25,988 bases of DNA from SAR202 cluster bacterium AC-647-N09_OGT_505m (GCA_009391225.1 VEXC01000016.1:1-25988), one strand, 5' to 3'; shown: positions 14,683 to 22,832, counted from the first letter of the stretch. The notes: generated by a model not told the origin, from the sequence alone. Translations and numbers: made by a program.

Positions 14683-15144
14683 TCAACCCCAACTCTGAAT
14701 GATATTCAGCGATTCTTGGGAATGGCGCTCCATGTCCCTAGGGTCATCTATAACGTGGCGAATCACTCCTGATTTATCGATAATGAATGTCACCCTTCGG
14801 TTCGTTTCCCTTTCCTCGTCATACACGCCAAAAGCCCTTGGTGCCTCGTGGTTAGGAAAGTCAGCACCCATCATGAAGTTGATGCCGCAATGTGCGGCAA
14901 AGGCATTCTGAGCGGGGAATAAATCCACGCTGGAAGCGAGGATTTGAGTATCTAGTCGTTCGAATTCAGCAAGTTTTTGTTGGAACCCAACAAGCTCTCG
15001 CTCTCAACCACCAGTGAATGCTGCACCGTAGAAGGCCACGATCACATTCTTCTCTCCTTTAAAGTCCAAGAGCCTGACTCGCTCTCGACCCTGCCTGAAG
15101 GTCACATCTGGGCACTCAGTACCTATATCCAATAATTCTGCCAT
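14683..15144 (-). CDS. Selenocysteine-type peroxiredoxin (UGA at the peroxidatic position)
   Basis: Start ATG 15144 follows AAAGGAG with a short spacer. The frame gives 153 residues if TGA at 15004-15006 is read through, and ends with TGA at 14683-14685. Family evidence on both sides: ECPDVTFRQG and NVIVAFYGAAFTGG before, ERELVGFQQKLAEF and DTQILASSVD after, then NRRVTFIIDKSGVIRHV. In AhpC/TSA peroxiredoxins FTG(x) is followed directly by the peroxidatic Cys; here that codon (residue 47) is UGA. Peroxiredoxins reduce hydroperoxides, and Sec versions (PrxU) are known in several bacteria. A hairpin at 14977-14993 lies where a bacterial SECIS is expected. One Cys remains further on (HCGINF) and may resolve the selenenic acid. 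The alternative is a Cys-to-stop mutation. Confidence 0.8.
14977..14993 (-). promoter_or_regulatory. SECIS-like hairpin of the peroxiredoxin gene
   Basis: On the minus strand TTGTTGG-GTT-CCAACAA forms seven perfect pairs. It starts 11 bases after the UGA, and its apical loop begins 18 bases after it with a G, as found in bacterial SECIS elements recognised by SelB. Confidence 0.6.
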
Positions 15145-15388
15145 TTCTCTCCTTTCAAGCGAGACTCCATGGTCCAATGATATCACGGACTGATATGGCA
15201 CAGCATGGAATTCAACAAACATAAATGTTGGTGCGGAAGCATTGATGTAACTGGCAGTATATGCTTTGAAGAGAGACCATCTCTTGGGGTTCCAATCAAG
15301 AGCCATAATTGACTAGATTTCTAGAAAGTCTACGAAGCTCATGCTGAATTACCATTCTCTCAGAGATTCGCGGTACAAATTCCTTTGT

Positions 15389-15455
15389 TTATAAAATGGA
15401 ACCGTTCAGATACGAATATTTTCAGGCAGATACACTGATGTGCAGATGGAGACGA
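15389..15455 (+). repeat. Intergenic repeat module B, copy 3 (diverged)
   Basis: TTCAGATACGAATATTTTCA, GGCAGATACACTGATG and GATGGAGAC align with the core of the copies at 1764 and 6063, with several changes and without the left TTAACAG segment. It overlaps the 5' part of the tRNA-Gly relic. Confidence 0.5.
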
Positions 15456-15512
15456 TAGAGTACTAGATCCCAAAGCAATTTGTGGTGGGTTTGATTCACA
15501 TCACCGGCTCCA
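15434..15512 (+). pseudogene. Degenerate tRNA-Gly (CCC)-like sequence with encoded CCA
   Basis: The 3' part is clearly tRNA-like: loop ATCCCAA (anticodon CCC), T-arm GTGGG-TTTGATT-CACAT with one mismatch, acceptor strand CACCGGC, T at the discriminator position as in bacterial tRNA-Gly, then CCA. The 5' part is eroded: ACTGATG differs from the required GCCGGTG only by transitions, and the D-arm is poor. The length (79 including CCA) fits a tRNA. Probably a decayed tRNA, less likely functional. Confidence 0.5.
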
Positions 15513-15723
15513 GTCTTCTTCCCTCTGAAATTTATGCTTCTGTATTCGCCTCTGAAGGATTCCCCTGTGTGTGGTAATGTCAATGCCTTCAGCATCAACT
15601 GCCAGGATTGACAGTGTAGAGGGGCCCTGGTGTATCATGTTGGCGCTTGGAGGCCCCCGTTGATGTTAGCTCAGACTGAGAGTTCAACATAACATTGAAG
15701 GTGATGGTGATAAGGAGGGAAAC

Positions 15724-16545
15724 ATGGCATACCAACCAACGTCGAACACGGTTAAGTATGAAAAGAAGGATCGGATTGCTTGGGTCACTTTAAACCGCCC
15801 TGAAGCGATGAACGCGCTGAACAGTGAGATTCGGCGAGCAATCACCGAGGCCTTTGAAGAGGTTGGCAGGGATGATGACGTGCTTGTTACTGTAGTAATA
15901 GGTGAGGGAGGCCGGGCCTTCTGCGCCGGTAATGACCTCAAAGAGCAGGCCACTGGGGATGCCTCAGGTGGGGCAGCTTGGAGCCGAGGAGGACCCACAG
16001 GGAGCCAGGCAGTCTACGAGTGTCTCAAACCTGTCATTGCGGCTATTGACGGCTATGCCTTGGCTGGAGGCATGCAGCTGGCGAATCGCTGTGACATTCG
16101 TATTGCCACTGAGAAGTCCCGGTTTGGGATGCCGGAGCCATTGCGGAGCCTCACGCCTATCAACTCAGTGGATACTATGGAGATGGGCTTCGTTCCAATG
16201 GGAGAGGCCATGTGGATTATCCTTACAGGGGCCCATATGACCTCCGAGAGAGCGTACGACATCGGCCTGATTCAGGCCCTAGTGCCAGATCGTGATGCGT
16301 TGATTGCAGAGGCACTGCGTGTCGCTGAACTCCTAAAGCTGGGCGCACCGTTGGCCCTCCAGGCACTCAAGGCTGGCGTGCGACTGCACCATAACCCTCC
16401 TACACCACCACAGGGTGTGCTACTCCTGGATCACCTTAAGGAGCTGAATCAGCCTATGCAGGAGAGAGTCTCCAAGAGTGAGGATAGGATGGAAGGCCCC
16501 AAAGCATTTGCAGAGAAGCGGGCTCCCGATTGGAAGGGACGGTAG
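15724..16545 (+). CDS. Enoyl-CoA hydratase/isomerase (crotonase) family protein
   Basis: ATG 15724 follows AAGGAGGG with good spacing; 273 residues. Crotonase-family signs are VTLNRPEAMNALN (N-terminal strand), FCAGNDLKEQ (first oxyanion-hole segment) and YALAGGMQLANRCDIRIA with FGMPEPLR (second oxyanion segment and active site). Of the two catalytic glutamates of classical enoyl-CoA hydratase, the first is replaced by Gln118 and the second is kept as Glu138. This favours an isomerase or another crotonase-type reaction over simple hydration. The substrate is unknown; it acts in the cytoplasm, perhaps in fatty or aromatic acid breakdown. It is a single-gene unit ended by the terminator at 16587. 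Confidence 0.85.
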   Translation: MAYQPTSNTVKYEKKDRIAWVTLNRPEAMNALNSEIRRAITEAFEEVGRDDDVLVTVVIGEGGRAFCAGNDLKEQATGDASGGAAWSRGGPTGSQAVYECLKPVIAAIDGYALAGGMQLANRCDIRIATEKSRFGMPEPLRSLTPINSVDTMEMGFVPMGEAMWIILTGAHMTSERAYDIGLIQALVPDRDALIAEALRVAELLKLGAPLALQALKAGVRLHHNPPTPPQGVLLLDHLKELNQPMQERVSKSEDRMEGPKAFAEKRAPDWKGR

Positions 16546-16586
16546 CTCCTACAAAGTAAGCCAACCGTGAAATAAGATAGCTCTTT

Positions 16587-16631
16587 GGTTCGGTGCCTGT
16601 GCCTACATCACGCCAGGCACCGAACCTTTTT
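16587..16631 (+). terminator. Rho-independent terminator of the enoyl-CoA hydratase gene
   Basis: GGTTCGGTGCCTG pairs perfectly (13 bp) with CAGGCACCGAACC across a 14-base loop and is followed directly by TTTTT. It lies 41 bases after the stop codon. Confidence 0.9.
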
Positions 16632-17097
16632 GCGCTCGAGATATGCTACCTAATGTCGTGCGATGGGTTTCACGGCATAATGTCAGGTTTTGGCTATCAT
16701 GTTGAATTCCTCACTAGGGATGGCTCGTATAGTTTGGGTGGCGATAGTGAGATAGAACAGGCAGTTAGCTGTGCTTTGACAGTCTTGCAACTCTCGCAGC
16801 TGCTCCTTTAGTCGTACCCTGTACTCTTTTTGCCAACGTCTCTGATACGTAAAACAGAGTCTGGACTAGCATGGTCCATTAGTGCTGTGGTGACGCGAGT
16901 CTCCCAAATCCCCAGACTGGTTGTGACATGAAATCCCCTAACTGATTATTGGAATAGGGGGAGTGGGTGAAGCCAGAGATGCGTAAATGTTCTGGTATTT
17001 GGCCAGGTGGCGCAGTTTGAACAACCCTGGTACCAGTTTCGCTGGCCAAAGTTCCAGATGGCATCCAGGATCACGAAGGTGATTGTCTACTGTTTCA
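16632..17097. other. Intergenic region between convergent genes
   Basis: About 465 bases after the terminator and before the 3' end of gnd. A 72-codon frame (16593-16811) starts inside the terminator and is not credible. No gene, RNA or clear repeat was recognised. Confidence 0.5.
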
Positions 17098-18006
17098 CTA
17101 CTCTGCTTTTCTCACTGAGTGTCCGCCGAACTGATTGCGCATGGCCGCCAGCACTTTAGCACCAAAAGGCTGGTCCTGGCGGGAACGGAACCGAGCCTGG
17201 AGAGACAGGGATATCACGGGAGTTGGAACGTTGAGGTCTATGGACTCCTGAACAGCCCAACGGCCCTCACCGGAGTCCTCCACGTAGGCCTGGATGGTAT
17301 CTAGGCCAGGGTCCTCTTTCAGCGCGGCCGTAGTTAGGTCAAGGAGCCATGAACGCACCACACTTCCGTGCCGCCAGATTTCGGCGATTTGGGTCAGGTC
17401 CAAGTGGAACTCATCCTTGGCTTTCATCAACTCAAAGCCCTCCGCGTACGCTTGCATCAGGCCGTACTCGATGCCGTTATGAACCATCTTGACGAAGTGT
17501 CCCGCCCCGGCAGGACCGACGTGGCCGTGGCCTTTGTCCTGCGCTGGAGCTAGGTCCCGGAAGATGGGCTCCAGCCTCTGGAAAGTATTCAGGTCACCGC
17601 CCACCATCATGCTGTAGCCTTCTTCCAGACCCCATATACCCCCGCTGGTACCAACATCCAAGAAGAACAATCCTTTATCAGCCAGTGTAGCCGCACGTCG
17701 TATGCTATCCTTATAGTTGGAGTTGCCGCCGTCAATGACCGCGTCGCCGGGAGAGAGGGACTTCGCTAGGGCATTCACTGTGTTTTCTGTAGGGTCACCA
17801 TCTGGCACCATGACCCATACTGCACGAGGTTGACTGAGTTGCTCTATCAGGTTGGGCACAGAGGTAGCACTGATGGCCCCTTCCTGGGACAGGGCTTGCA
17901 GGGCCTCTGATTTGGGGTCGTAGGCGACGACACGGTGTCCAGCGCGGAGGGCGCGCCGTGTCATATTGCTGCCCATGCGTCCGAGGCCAATCATGCCTAG
18001 TTCCAT
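17098..18006 (-). CDS. gnd: 6-phosphogluconate dehydrogenase, decarboxylating (short, NAD-type)
   Basis: Oxidises 6-phosphogluconate to ribulose 5-phosphate and CO2 in the oxidative pentose phosphate pathway. At 302 residues it belongs to the short class (GntZ/YqeC-like, usually NAD-preferring) rather than the 470-residue class. Seen: Rossmann motif GLGRMG (7-12), [11 protein letters not shown], substrate loop [20 protein letters not shown], catalytic Lys173 in [13 protein letters not shown] and Glu180, and the later GEGRW motif. AAAGGAG lies 7 bases before ATG 18006. It is the last gene of the minus-strand cluster rpiB-tal-gnd, separated from tal by a 456-base gap. No zwf gene is in the window. 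Confidence 0.92.
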   Translation of the reverse strand: MELGMIGLGRMGSNMTRRALRAGHRVVAYDPKSEALQALSQEGAISATSVPNLIEQLSQPRAVWVMVPDGDPTENTVNALAKSLSPGDAVIDGGNSNYKDSIRRAATLADKGLFFLDVGTSGGIWGLEEGYSMMVGGDLNTFQRLEPIFRDLAPAQDKGHGHVGPAGAGHFVKMVHNGIEYGLMQAYAEGFELMKAKDEFHLDLTQIAEIWRHGSVVRSWLLDLTTAALKEDPGLDTIQAYVEDSGEGRWAVQESIDLNVPTPVISLSLQARFRSRQDQPFGAKVLAAMRNQFGGHSVRKAE

Positions 18007-18358
18007 AGCTCTGCTCCTTTCCTCCTCTGTATGTCCAGTCTCAGCGGGTCGTGCGGTTCTGTTAGTTTAAGAGCTGTTGCACCACGTCCGGCAGTTGTGC
18101 CGGGTTTCAGATGGCCCGAGAATGACGTCCACATTGAACATGAAGGCACTTATCACATGACACCTCTCTAGGTGGTCTCACAAGCAATCCACTCTAGCCC
18201 TAACGATGCAGTGAACCCAAGGCCCGCTGGACTACCTAGGGTGACGTGAGGTGCACATAAATCGATTCGGTTATGGCATCGGTGGGCAGCGACAGCCTAT
18301 TGCGCTGATTGCCCCTTCTGGATAAGTGTCCACGCGTCTGTGCCTATGATGTGGCAAC
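18007..18358. other. Gap between gnd and the possible pgi remnant
   Basis: About 350 bases without a recognisable gene. If the 33-codon stub at 18359-18460 is the start of pgi, the remainder of that gene is not found here. The gnd ribosome site lies at the low end. Confidence 0.5.
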
Positions 18359-18460
18359 TCATATCTTCGTAGGATTTGGCTTCCAGACTGTCTGGTCTCT
18401 CTGCCACATGCGTCCCACCAAGTAGCGTTGCTGTAGCTCGGCCAGGGTCACATCTAGCAT
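18359..18460 (-). pseudogene. Possible 5' remnant of glucose-6-phosphate isomerase
   Basis: An ATG lies 2 bases after the transaldolase stop (TGACCATG) and opens 33 codons: LAELQQRYLVGRMWQRDQTV, then WKPNPTKI and TGA. The run RMWxRDxTVWKPxPT resembles, from memory, the start of the isomerase that is linked or fused to this type of transaldolase. The expected continuation is absent in all frames. Either a truncated gene or a small real peptide. Confidence 0.35.
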
Positions 18461-18462
18461 GG

Positions 18463-19614
18463 TCAGACGGTTCCTGTGGCTGAGACTTGGGGCTCGTGGA
18501 CTTGGGTGAGTAACAGAGTTTTCTTCTCCTCGACGTTAGAGAGCAATTGGTCAAAGGAGTATGCAAAGGCCTTTACCCCGTCGGCCAGTAGCTTGTCGGT
18601 TACCTCCTCCATGTTGACCCCCACCGCGGCCAGAGCCTTCATTGTCTGCCGGGCATCATCCACATTGTCCTCCAGGGTCGGCATCACCCGGCCGTGCTCC
18701 ATAAAGGCGGTCAATGTGGCAGGTGGCATGGTGTTGACGGTGTCTCTGCCAATGAGGCAATCAACATATAGCACATCGCTATAGGTTGCGTTCTTAGTGC
18801 CCGTGCTACCCCAGAGCGGCTTCTGCACGCGGGCTCCCTTGGCTTGCAGCGCGGCGAAGCGCTCCCCGCCGACAACGTCCTTGAAGGACTGATAGGCTAG
18901 CTTTGCGTTGGCGATGGCGACCTTGCCACGGAGAGCCTCTGCCTCACTATTTCCTTGGCGGATACGCTCCTCCAGCAGGGTGTCCACTGCCGTGTCCACA
19001 CGACTCACAAAGAAGGATGCCACGGAGGCCACCTTGCTCAGGTCTTCCCAGGTCTGGGCCAGGTCTTCCAATCCAGCAACATACGCTTCCATTACCCGGT
19101 GATGGGCGTCGATGGAGAAGATAAGAGTGACATTGACGTTAATGCCTTGGCCTATGAGGCAGCGGACAGCGGGGATGCCCTCGGGCGTGGCGGGTACTTT
19201 GATCATTATGTTGGGGCGGTCCAGGGTGGCGAAGAGGCGCTGTGCCTCGGCAATGGTGGTCTCTGTGTTGTGGGCTAGGGCTGGGCTCACCTCCAAAGAG
19301 GCATAGCCGTCCCTGCCATCAGTGCGGTCGTATACGGGTCGCAGAAGATCCGCCGCTCTTCGGATGTCTTCTATGGCGAGCATCTCGTAGGTCTCCTTAG
19401 GGTCATGGCCTTCACGGGCAAGGGAGAGGAGGGTGTCGTCGTAGTCGGTGTCTACAGAGACAGCCTTCTCGAAGATGGTGGGATTGGATGTGAGGCCGGT
19501 AACTCCTAGCCTTATGAGGCTCTCAATTTCGCCTGATGCAAGTAGGCCACGGCTTATGTTGTCGTACCAAACAGACTGTCCTAGGCGTTGTACCTCTTGA
19601 AGCAATCCGCTCAT
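18463..19614 (-). CDS. tal: Transaldolase (long, TalA/actinobacterial-type)
   Basis: Transfers a dihydroxyacetone unit between sugar phosphates in the non-oxidative pentose phosphate pathway. At 383 residues it matches the longer bacterial class (about 370). Seen: GVTGLTSNPTIFEKAVS (substrate loop), LEVSPALAHNT, the Schiff-base Lys139 in NIMIKVPATPEG, NVTLIFSIDAHH and SFFVSRVDTAVD. ATG 19614 overlaps the rpiB stop by one base (TAATG), and AAAGGAGG lies 6 bases upstream inside rpiB, so the two are translationally coupled. Together with rpiB and gnd it forms a pentose phosphate cluster. Confidence 0.93.
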   Translation of the reverse strand: MSGLLQEVQRLGQSVWYDNISRGLLASGEIESLIRLGVTGLTSNPTIFEKAVSVDTDYDDTLLSLAREGHDPKETYEMLAIEDIRRAADLLRPVYDRTDGRDGYASLEVSPALAHNTETTIAEAQRLFATLDRPNIMIKVPATPEGIPAVRCLIGQGINVNVTLIFSIDAHHRVMEAYVAGLEDLAQTWEDLSKVASVASFFVSRVDTAVDTLLEERIRQGNSEAEALRGKVAIANAKLAYQSFKDVVGGERFAALQAKGARVQKPLWGSTGTKNATYSDVLYVDCLIGRDTVNTMPPATLTAFMEHGRVMPTLEDNVDDARQTMKALAAVGVNMEEVTDKLLADGVKAFAYSFDQLLSNVEEKKTLLLTQVHEPQVSATGTV

Positions 19615-20102
19615 TATGTTCCTCCTTTCGGAATCTTGCCCGTCTGAAGAGCTTGGCGTTCTAGGGCCAGGACCTTCTCCAAACGGCGGCGGTGTCTTTC
19701 TTCCCCTGTAAATTGTGCGCTGAGAAAAGCGCTAATCAGTTCCCTGGCCAGATCAGCTCCGATGATTCTGCCACCCAGGCAGAGGACGTTCATGTCGTCG
19801 TGTTCCACTCCCTGTCCGGCGGAGTAGGTGTCATGGCAAAGACCAGCTCGTGCCCCGGGAATCTTGTTAGCGGCGATTACACCTCCAACACCACTGCCAC
19901 ACACCAGGATTCCTCGCTGGGCGTGGCCAGATGCCACCGCCTGGGCCACTGCTTGGGCGAAATCTGGGTAGTCATCACTGGGGTCGGCGTAATGTGCCCC
20001 TACGTCCAGGATGTCATATCCCAACTCTCTAAGCCAGGGAAGCAGTTCAGATTTCAGCGAATAGCCAGCATGATCGGCTCCTAGGACCACGCACAATTTC
20101 AT
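19614..20102 (-). CDS. rpiB: Ribose 5-phosphate isomerase B
   Basis: Interconverts ribose 5-phosphate and ribulose 5-phosphate. The 162-residue length and motifs fit the RpiB/LacAB family: GADHAGYSLKSEL (Asp10-His11), catalytic Cys68 in GILVCGSGVGGVIAANK, and GLCHDTYSAGQGVEHDDMNV with the second active-site His. Gene coupling is tight on both sides: its ATG overlaps the upstream small gene (ATGA) and its TAA overlaps the tal start (TAATG). Confidence 0.93.
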   Translation of the reverse strand: MKLCVVLGADHAGYSLKSELLPWLRELGYDILDVGAHYADPSDDYPDFAQAVAQAVASGHAQRGILVCGSGVGGVIAANKIPGARAGLCHDTYSAGQGVEHDDMNVLCLGGRIIGADLARELISAFLSAQFTGEERHRRRLEKVLALERQALQTGKIPKGGT

Positions 20103-20377
20103 GTCTGCCTTTCTCCTACCAAGATTATCGCCTCGTCTACCATGGCTGAGGTGCCAGGCCGAATCGCTCGTAGTGTATTTCTATGGAGGCCAACGCACCA
20201 GATTCCAACAGGCGTTCCATTCATTCCTATGCGACGCTCCCATACTTGGGTAGAGGCCGCATCCAGTGGAACCAGAGCCTGCATGTCCCTCGGTAGCACG
20301 CTGCTGCGATATTCCTCTGATTTGGCCAGGAATCGCATGATGTTGATACGAAGCTGGTCAAGGGTCTGGTCGTTCAT
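20099..20377 (-). CDS. Unknown small protein coupled to rpiB
   Basis: About 92 residues from ATG 20377, which has GGAG 5 bases upstream; an in-frame ATG at 20413 has no such site. The stop overlaps the rpiB start in ATGA, so translation is coupled. The sequence begins MNDQTLDQLRINIMRFLAKS and has a mixed alpha/beta look, without membrane segments or metal motifs. I do not recognise a family. Position at the head of the pentose phosphate operon suggests a related or regulatory role, which is inference. Confidence 0.6.
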   Translation of the reverse strand: MNDQTLDQLRINIMRFLAKSEEYRSSVLPRDMQALVPLDAASTQVWERRIGMNGTPVGIWCVGLHRNTLRAIRPGTSAMVDEAIILVGERQT

Positions 20378-20789
20378 TTCACTCCACTTCTCCACGGCGT
20401 TGCTACTATGCACTGTCTTATCTGTGTCTTGTGGAGTACCACACTAGAAACTCCTATGTTGCTCCATTCCTCTTTGATGGGCTGAGGCATGCACGATATT
20501 CGGCTGTCAATAGAGCCCAACTCTGGTGAAATGTTGTCCAGAACTGGTGCGTACCATGGCATGGAATACCAGGTGGTGTCAGAATGCAAGCTGAATCAGG
20601 AATTCTGACCATTTCCATTATTGTACTACTATGTGGTCGCCAATGCCTTATCTAGCACTAGATTATTCCGCTCCTCGATATATGTTGGTGTTGGGTTTGA
20701 ATGTCCCACAGCCGGACTAGAAGTGGTTGGCATGAATAGTGGCGGTCACTTTAACAGTTGATTTCGCTCAAGATTTTCTATGTCCTTTT
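20378..20789. other. Intergenic region upstream of the rpiB operon
   Basis: About 410 bases between the rpiB operon and the 3' end of ccdA. Short open frames on the minus strand (for example 20374-20589) lack family features and ribosome sites. It should contain the promoter of the rpiB operon, but I cannot place it with confidence. Confidence 0.45.
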
Positions 20790-21701
20790 CTAAGTCAGCT
20801 TGCCAATGGTTAGCCAGTAGAAGACTATGTATGAGCCCGCCACAACCATGAGCCAAGAGCCAAGGGGCTGAATGTATGGGAGTGTCTTTCGCAGTGCTCT
20901 CAGCAGCGTTCCCTTGAAGAATGAGATTCCCATGGTCAGTGTCAGTATCACCACTCCCATGCCCAGGGCATACAGTAGAAACTGACCCAGTGAGGTTGCA
21001 ATACTGGAGACGGCAAAGCTGGTTCCTATGACTGAAAGGAATATGGGGAGTGTGCAACTCAAGGACGCCGTGCCATAGCTCAGGCCAAAAAGGAAGTACC
21101 CCTGCACGTTGACCTGGCCAGGGTCCCCCATATGGGACGCAATTCGCGTTGGGATTCCCGTGTACAGCCTGCCGCCGCTTACCATCCATGAGCCTGTTAA
21201 GGCCAGGGAAATGCCCGTAACCAAGCCTAGCCAAGGTAGTATATTCACCATCAGGGCCTTGGCTCCCAAACCTATGATGATGCCGGCTGAGCCGAATAAT
21301 GCGATGAATCCAGCCGTGACAGATGTGCCGACCTTCAGCCCTTTCGCAAAATGTTTGATGGGATGAATGTCCTGGTCTCCTTGCTCGTTGCTTCCCAGAT
21401 ACAGGCCCAGATAGGCTGGAAGCATAGCAAAGCCACATGGATTTACCGCGGAGACCATACCGGCAGCGAAGGCGAAGCCCAGCGGGGCCAACAATCCTAG
21501 GTCTCCCAAGAAAGTTGCTGAGTCTCCCGCTATGGTTTCTACGAACCGGTTTACACTATCAATGTTGCTGTTCTTACCAAGCAGCATGGCCCCGATTACA
21601 GCGATGGAGAGAGACAGGCTGGCGACTACGGCAGGTAAGACTATGCCGCGCCACGCACTGGTCTCTCGTATAGAGGTGATTATTGCTCTGGATATGAACA
21701 T
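20790..21701 (-). CDS. ccdA: Cytochrome c biogenesis / thiol-disulfide transport protein CcdA
   Basis: An integral membrane protein that carries reducing equivalents from cytoplasmic thioredoxin to extracytoplasmic thiol proteins. The 303 residues include an N-terminal extension with one extra hydrophobic helix, then the CcdA/DsbD-beta core. Its redox pair is seen as Cys89 in VSAVNPCGFAMLPAYLGLYL and Cys216 in YGTASLSCTLPIFLSV, on the first and fourth core helices. It follows the TlpA-like gene by 38 bases on the same strand, the natural partner. Confidence 0.9.
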   Translation of the reverse strand: MFISRAIITSIRETSAWRGIVLPAVVASLSLSIAVIGAMLLGKNSNIDSVNRFVETIAGDSATFLGDLGLLAPLGFAFAAGMVSAVNPCGFAMLPAYLGLYLGSNEQGDQDIHPIKHFAKGLKVGTSVTAGFIALFGSAGIIIGLGAKALMVNILPWLGLVTGISLALTGSWMVSGGRLYTGIPTRIASHMGDPGQVNVQGYFLFGLSYGTASLSCTLPIFLSVIGTSFAVSSIATSLGQFLLYALGMGVVILTLTMGISFFKGTLLRALRKTLPYIQPLGSWLMVVAGSYIVFYWLTIGKLT

Positions 21702-21739
21702 GCCAATGTGCTCTCAGATTTAAAGTTCTGTGAAAGCGA

Positions 21740-22339
21740 TTAAGACTCCAGGGCCAGCATCTTGTTGGAGACGTCCCTCAGCACCTGTTGATTCAAAAGA
21801 CCGTTCCATTTTGAGAAGATCTCTCCTCTGGAGTTGATGAACACGGTGGTGGGCATTACCAGCACTTCGTAATCCACGACCACGCTGGCATCGACGGCGA
21901 AACCCACGGGGTAAGTGATTTCCTTGTCCTTCAGGAGGTTTATGGCATCGTTCCGGGTACCCAAGCCAGTAAACTGCCCGATGTCTATGCCGATTAGAGT
22001 GACATCGTCTCTGAACTCATCGAAGAAGATTTGTAGATCGGGCATCTCGGCGCGGCAGGGCGGGCACAGTCCCGCCCAGAAGTTAAGAACGACCGGTTTG
22101 CCCCTGAGATTTGCCAGGTTGAGGTCGCGGACATTCTGCTTGTTATCACCCTCGTACAGAGTGAACTCGAAATCTGGGGCTGTGTTGGTGCTCGAGAAGT
22201 CTCCCAAGGTGGCTACGAGGGTTATGGCGACGAGAGCTAGAATGCCAATTCCAACGTACCAGAGATTGTATCTGACACTACGTCGGGCTTTTGAATCGGA
22301 CTGAGCCATTCCTTGCTCATGTAGAGGTTCGTTAGCCAT
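21740..22339 (-). CDS. TlpA/ResA-like membrane-anchored thioredoxin
   Basis: A 199-residue protein with a cytoplasmic N-terminus, one transmembrane helix (about 25-46) and an outward-facing thioredoxin domain. The active site is Cys92-Pro-Pro-Cys95 in LNFWAGLCPPCRAEMP, with the cis-Pro loop VLVMPTTVFINSRG further on. AGGAG lies 8 bases before ATG 22339. Such proteins reduce disulfides, for example in apocytochrome c, using electrons from CcdA, which is encoded directly downstream. Confidence 0.9.
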   Translation of the reverse strand: MANEPLHEQGMAQSDSKARRSVRYNLWYVGIGILALVAITLVATLGDFSSTNTAPDFEFTLYEGDNKQNVRDLNLANLRGKPVVLNFWAGLCPPCRAEMPDLQIFFDEFRDDVTLIGIDIGQFTGLGTRNDAINLLKDKEITYPVGFAVDASVVVDYEVLVMPTTVFINSRGEIFSKWNGLLNQQVLRDVSNKMLALES

Positions 22340-22467
22340 TTATTGCTCTCCTGAAACCTCGGGTAGTGTGATGTTACACTAGGTCCAAACATCATTGGAG
22401 CAGATGACAGGTTAGCCCCATTGGTCCTATTGTGTGGGTGATTCGTTAGGCTAATTTACAGTAAGTA

Positions 22468-22767
22468 TCACCTTAGGTAGATTATGAGTCCGGCATGGGG
22501 GAAGCGTACCTCCAAGACGGCTCGCATATAGTCGTCGGCTGTGACGGCGTAGTACTCGTGCCGTGGGTCTTCCAGCGGTAGTTTGTGGACACATTCTCGC
22601 CCCAATTGCTCCTGCGGACAAAGGTGCATGCCATCGGCCTGCTCGTCCCAGAATCCCACTAGCTTGAGTGGGCTGAAGAGGGTCTCCGCCACGTTACGCA
22701 GGTCAGCGATGATCTCGGTGGCTCTGAAGCCACCCTCTACCTCTATGTTTATCTGTACGTGGTGCAT
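22468..22767 (-). CDS. Small unknown protein upstream of tlpA-like gene
   Basis: About 99 residues from ATG 22767 (MHHVQINIEVEGGFRATEII). A longer start at 22842 would run across the mqnE promoter and is less likely. No Shine-Dalgarno is obvious. The protein is soluble, with a strand-helix-strand beginning and two Cys (CPQEQLGREC). No family recognised. It is 128 bases before the TlpA-like gene on the same strand and divergent from mqnE. Confidence 0.55.
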   Translation of the reverse strand: MHHVQINIEVEGGFRATEIIADLRNVAETLFSPLKLVGFWDEQADGMHLCPQEQLGRECVHKLPLEDPRHEYYAVTADDYMRAVLEVRFPHAGLIIYLR

Positions 22768-22832
22768 AGTATTGTCTACCAAGTATGCCTCTATAATACT
22801 ACAGAGTGCAAAATGCTCTAAATTGTTTGCCC

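Larger units (their letters stand above)
15307..15723. other. Intergenic region with module B repeat and tRNA-Gly relic
   Basis: No gene was found between the divergent peroxiredoxin and enoyl-CoA hydratase genes. It contains repeat B copy 3 and a tRNA-Gly-like relic. The stretch 15145-15306 upstream of the peroxiredoxin start is open in the same frame but precedes the ribosome site, so I treat it as leader. Confidence 0.5.

Noticed and set aside
15145..15306. N-terminal extension of the peroxiredoxin frame to ATG 15306
   Set aside because: The extra 54 residues have no family similarity, and a good AAAGGAG site precedes ATG 15144 at the canonical peroxiredoxin start.
16593..16811. 72-codon plus-strand ORF after the enoyl-CoA hydratase gene
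   Set aside because: It begins inside the terminator hairpin, with no ribosome site or recognisable protein features.
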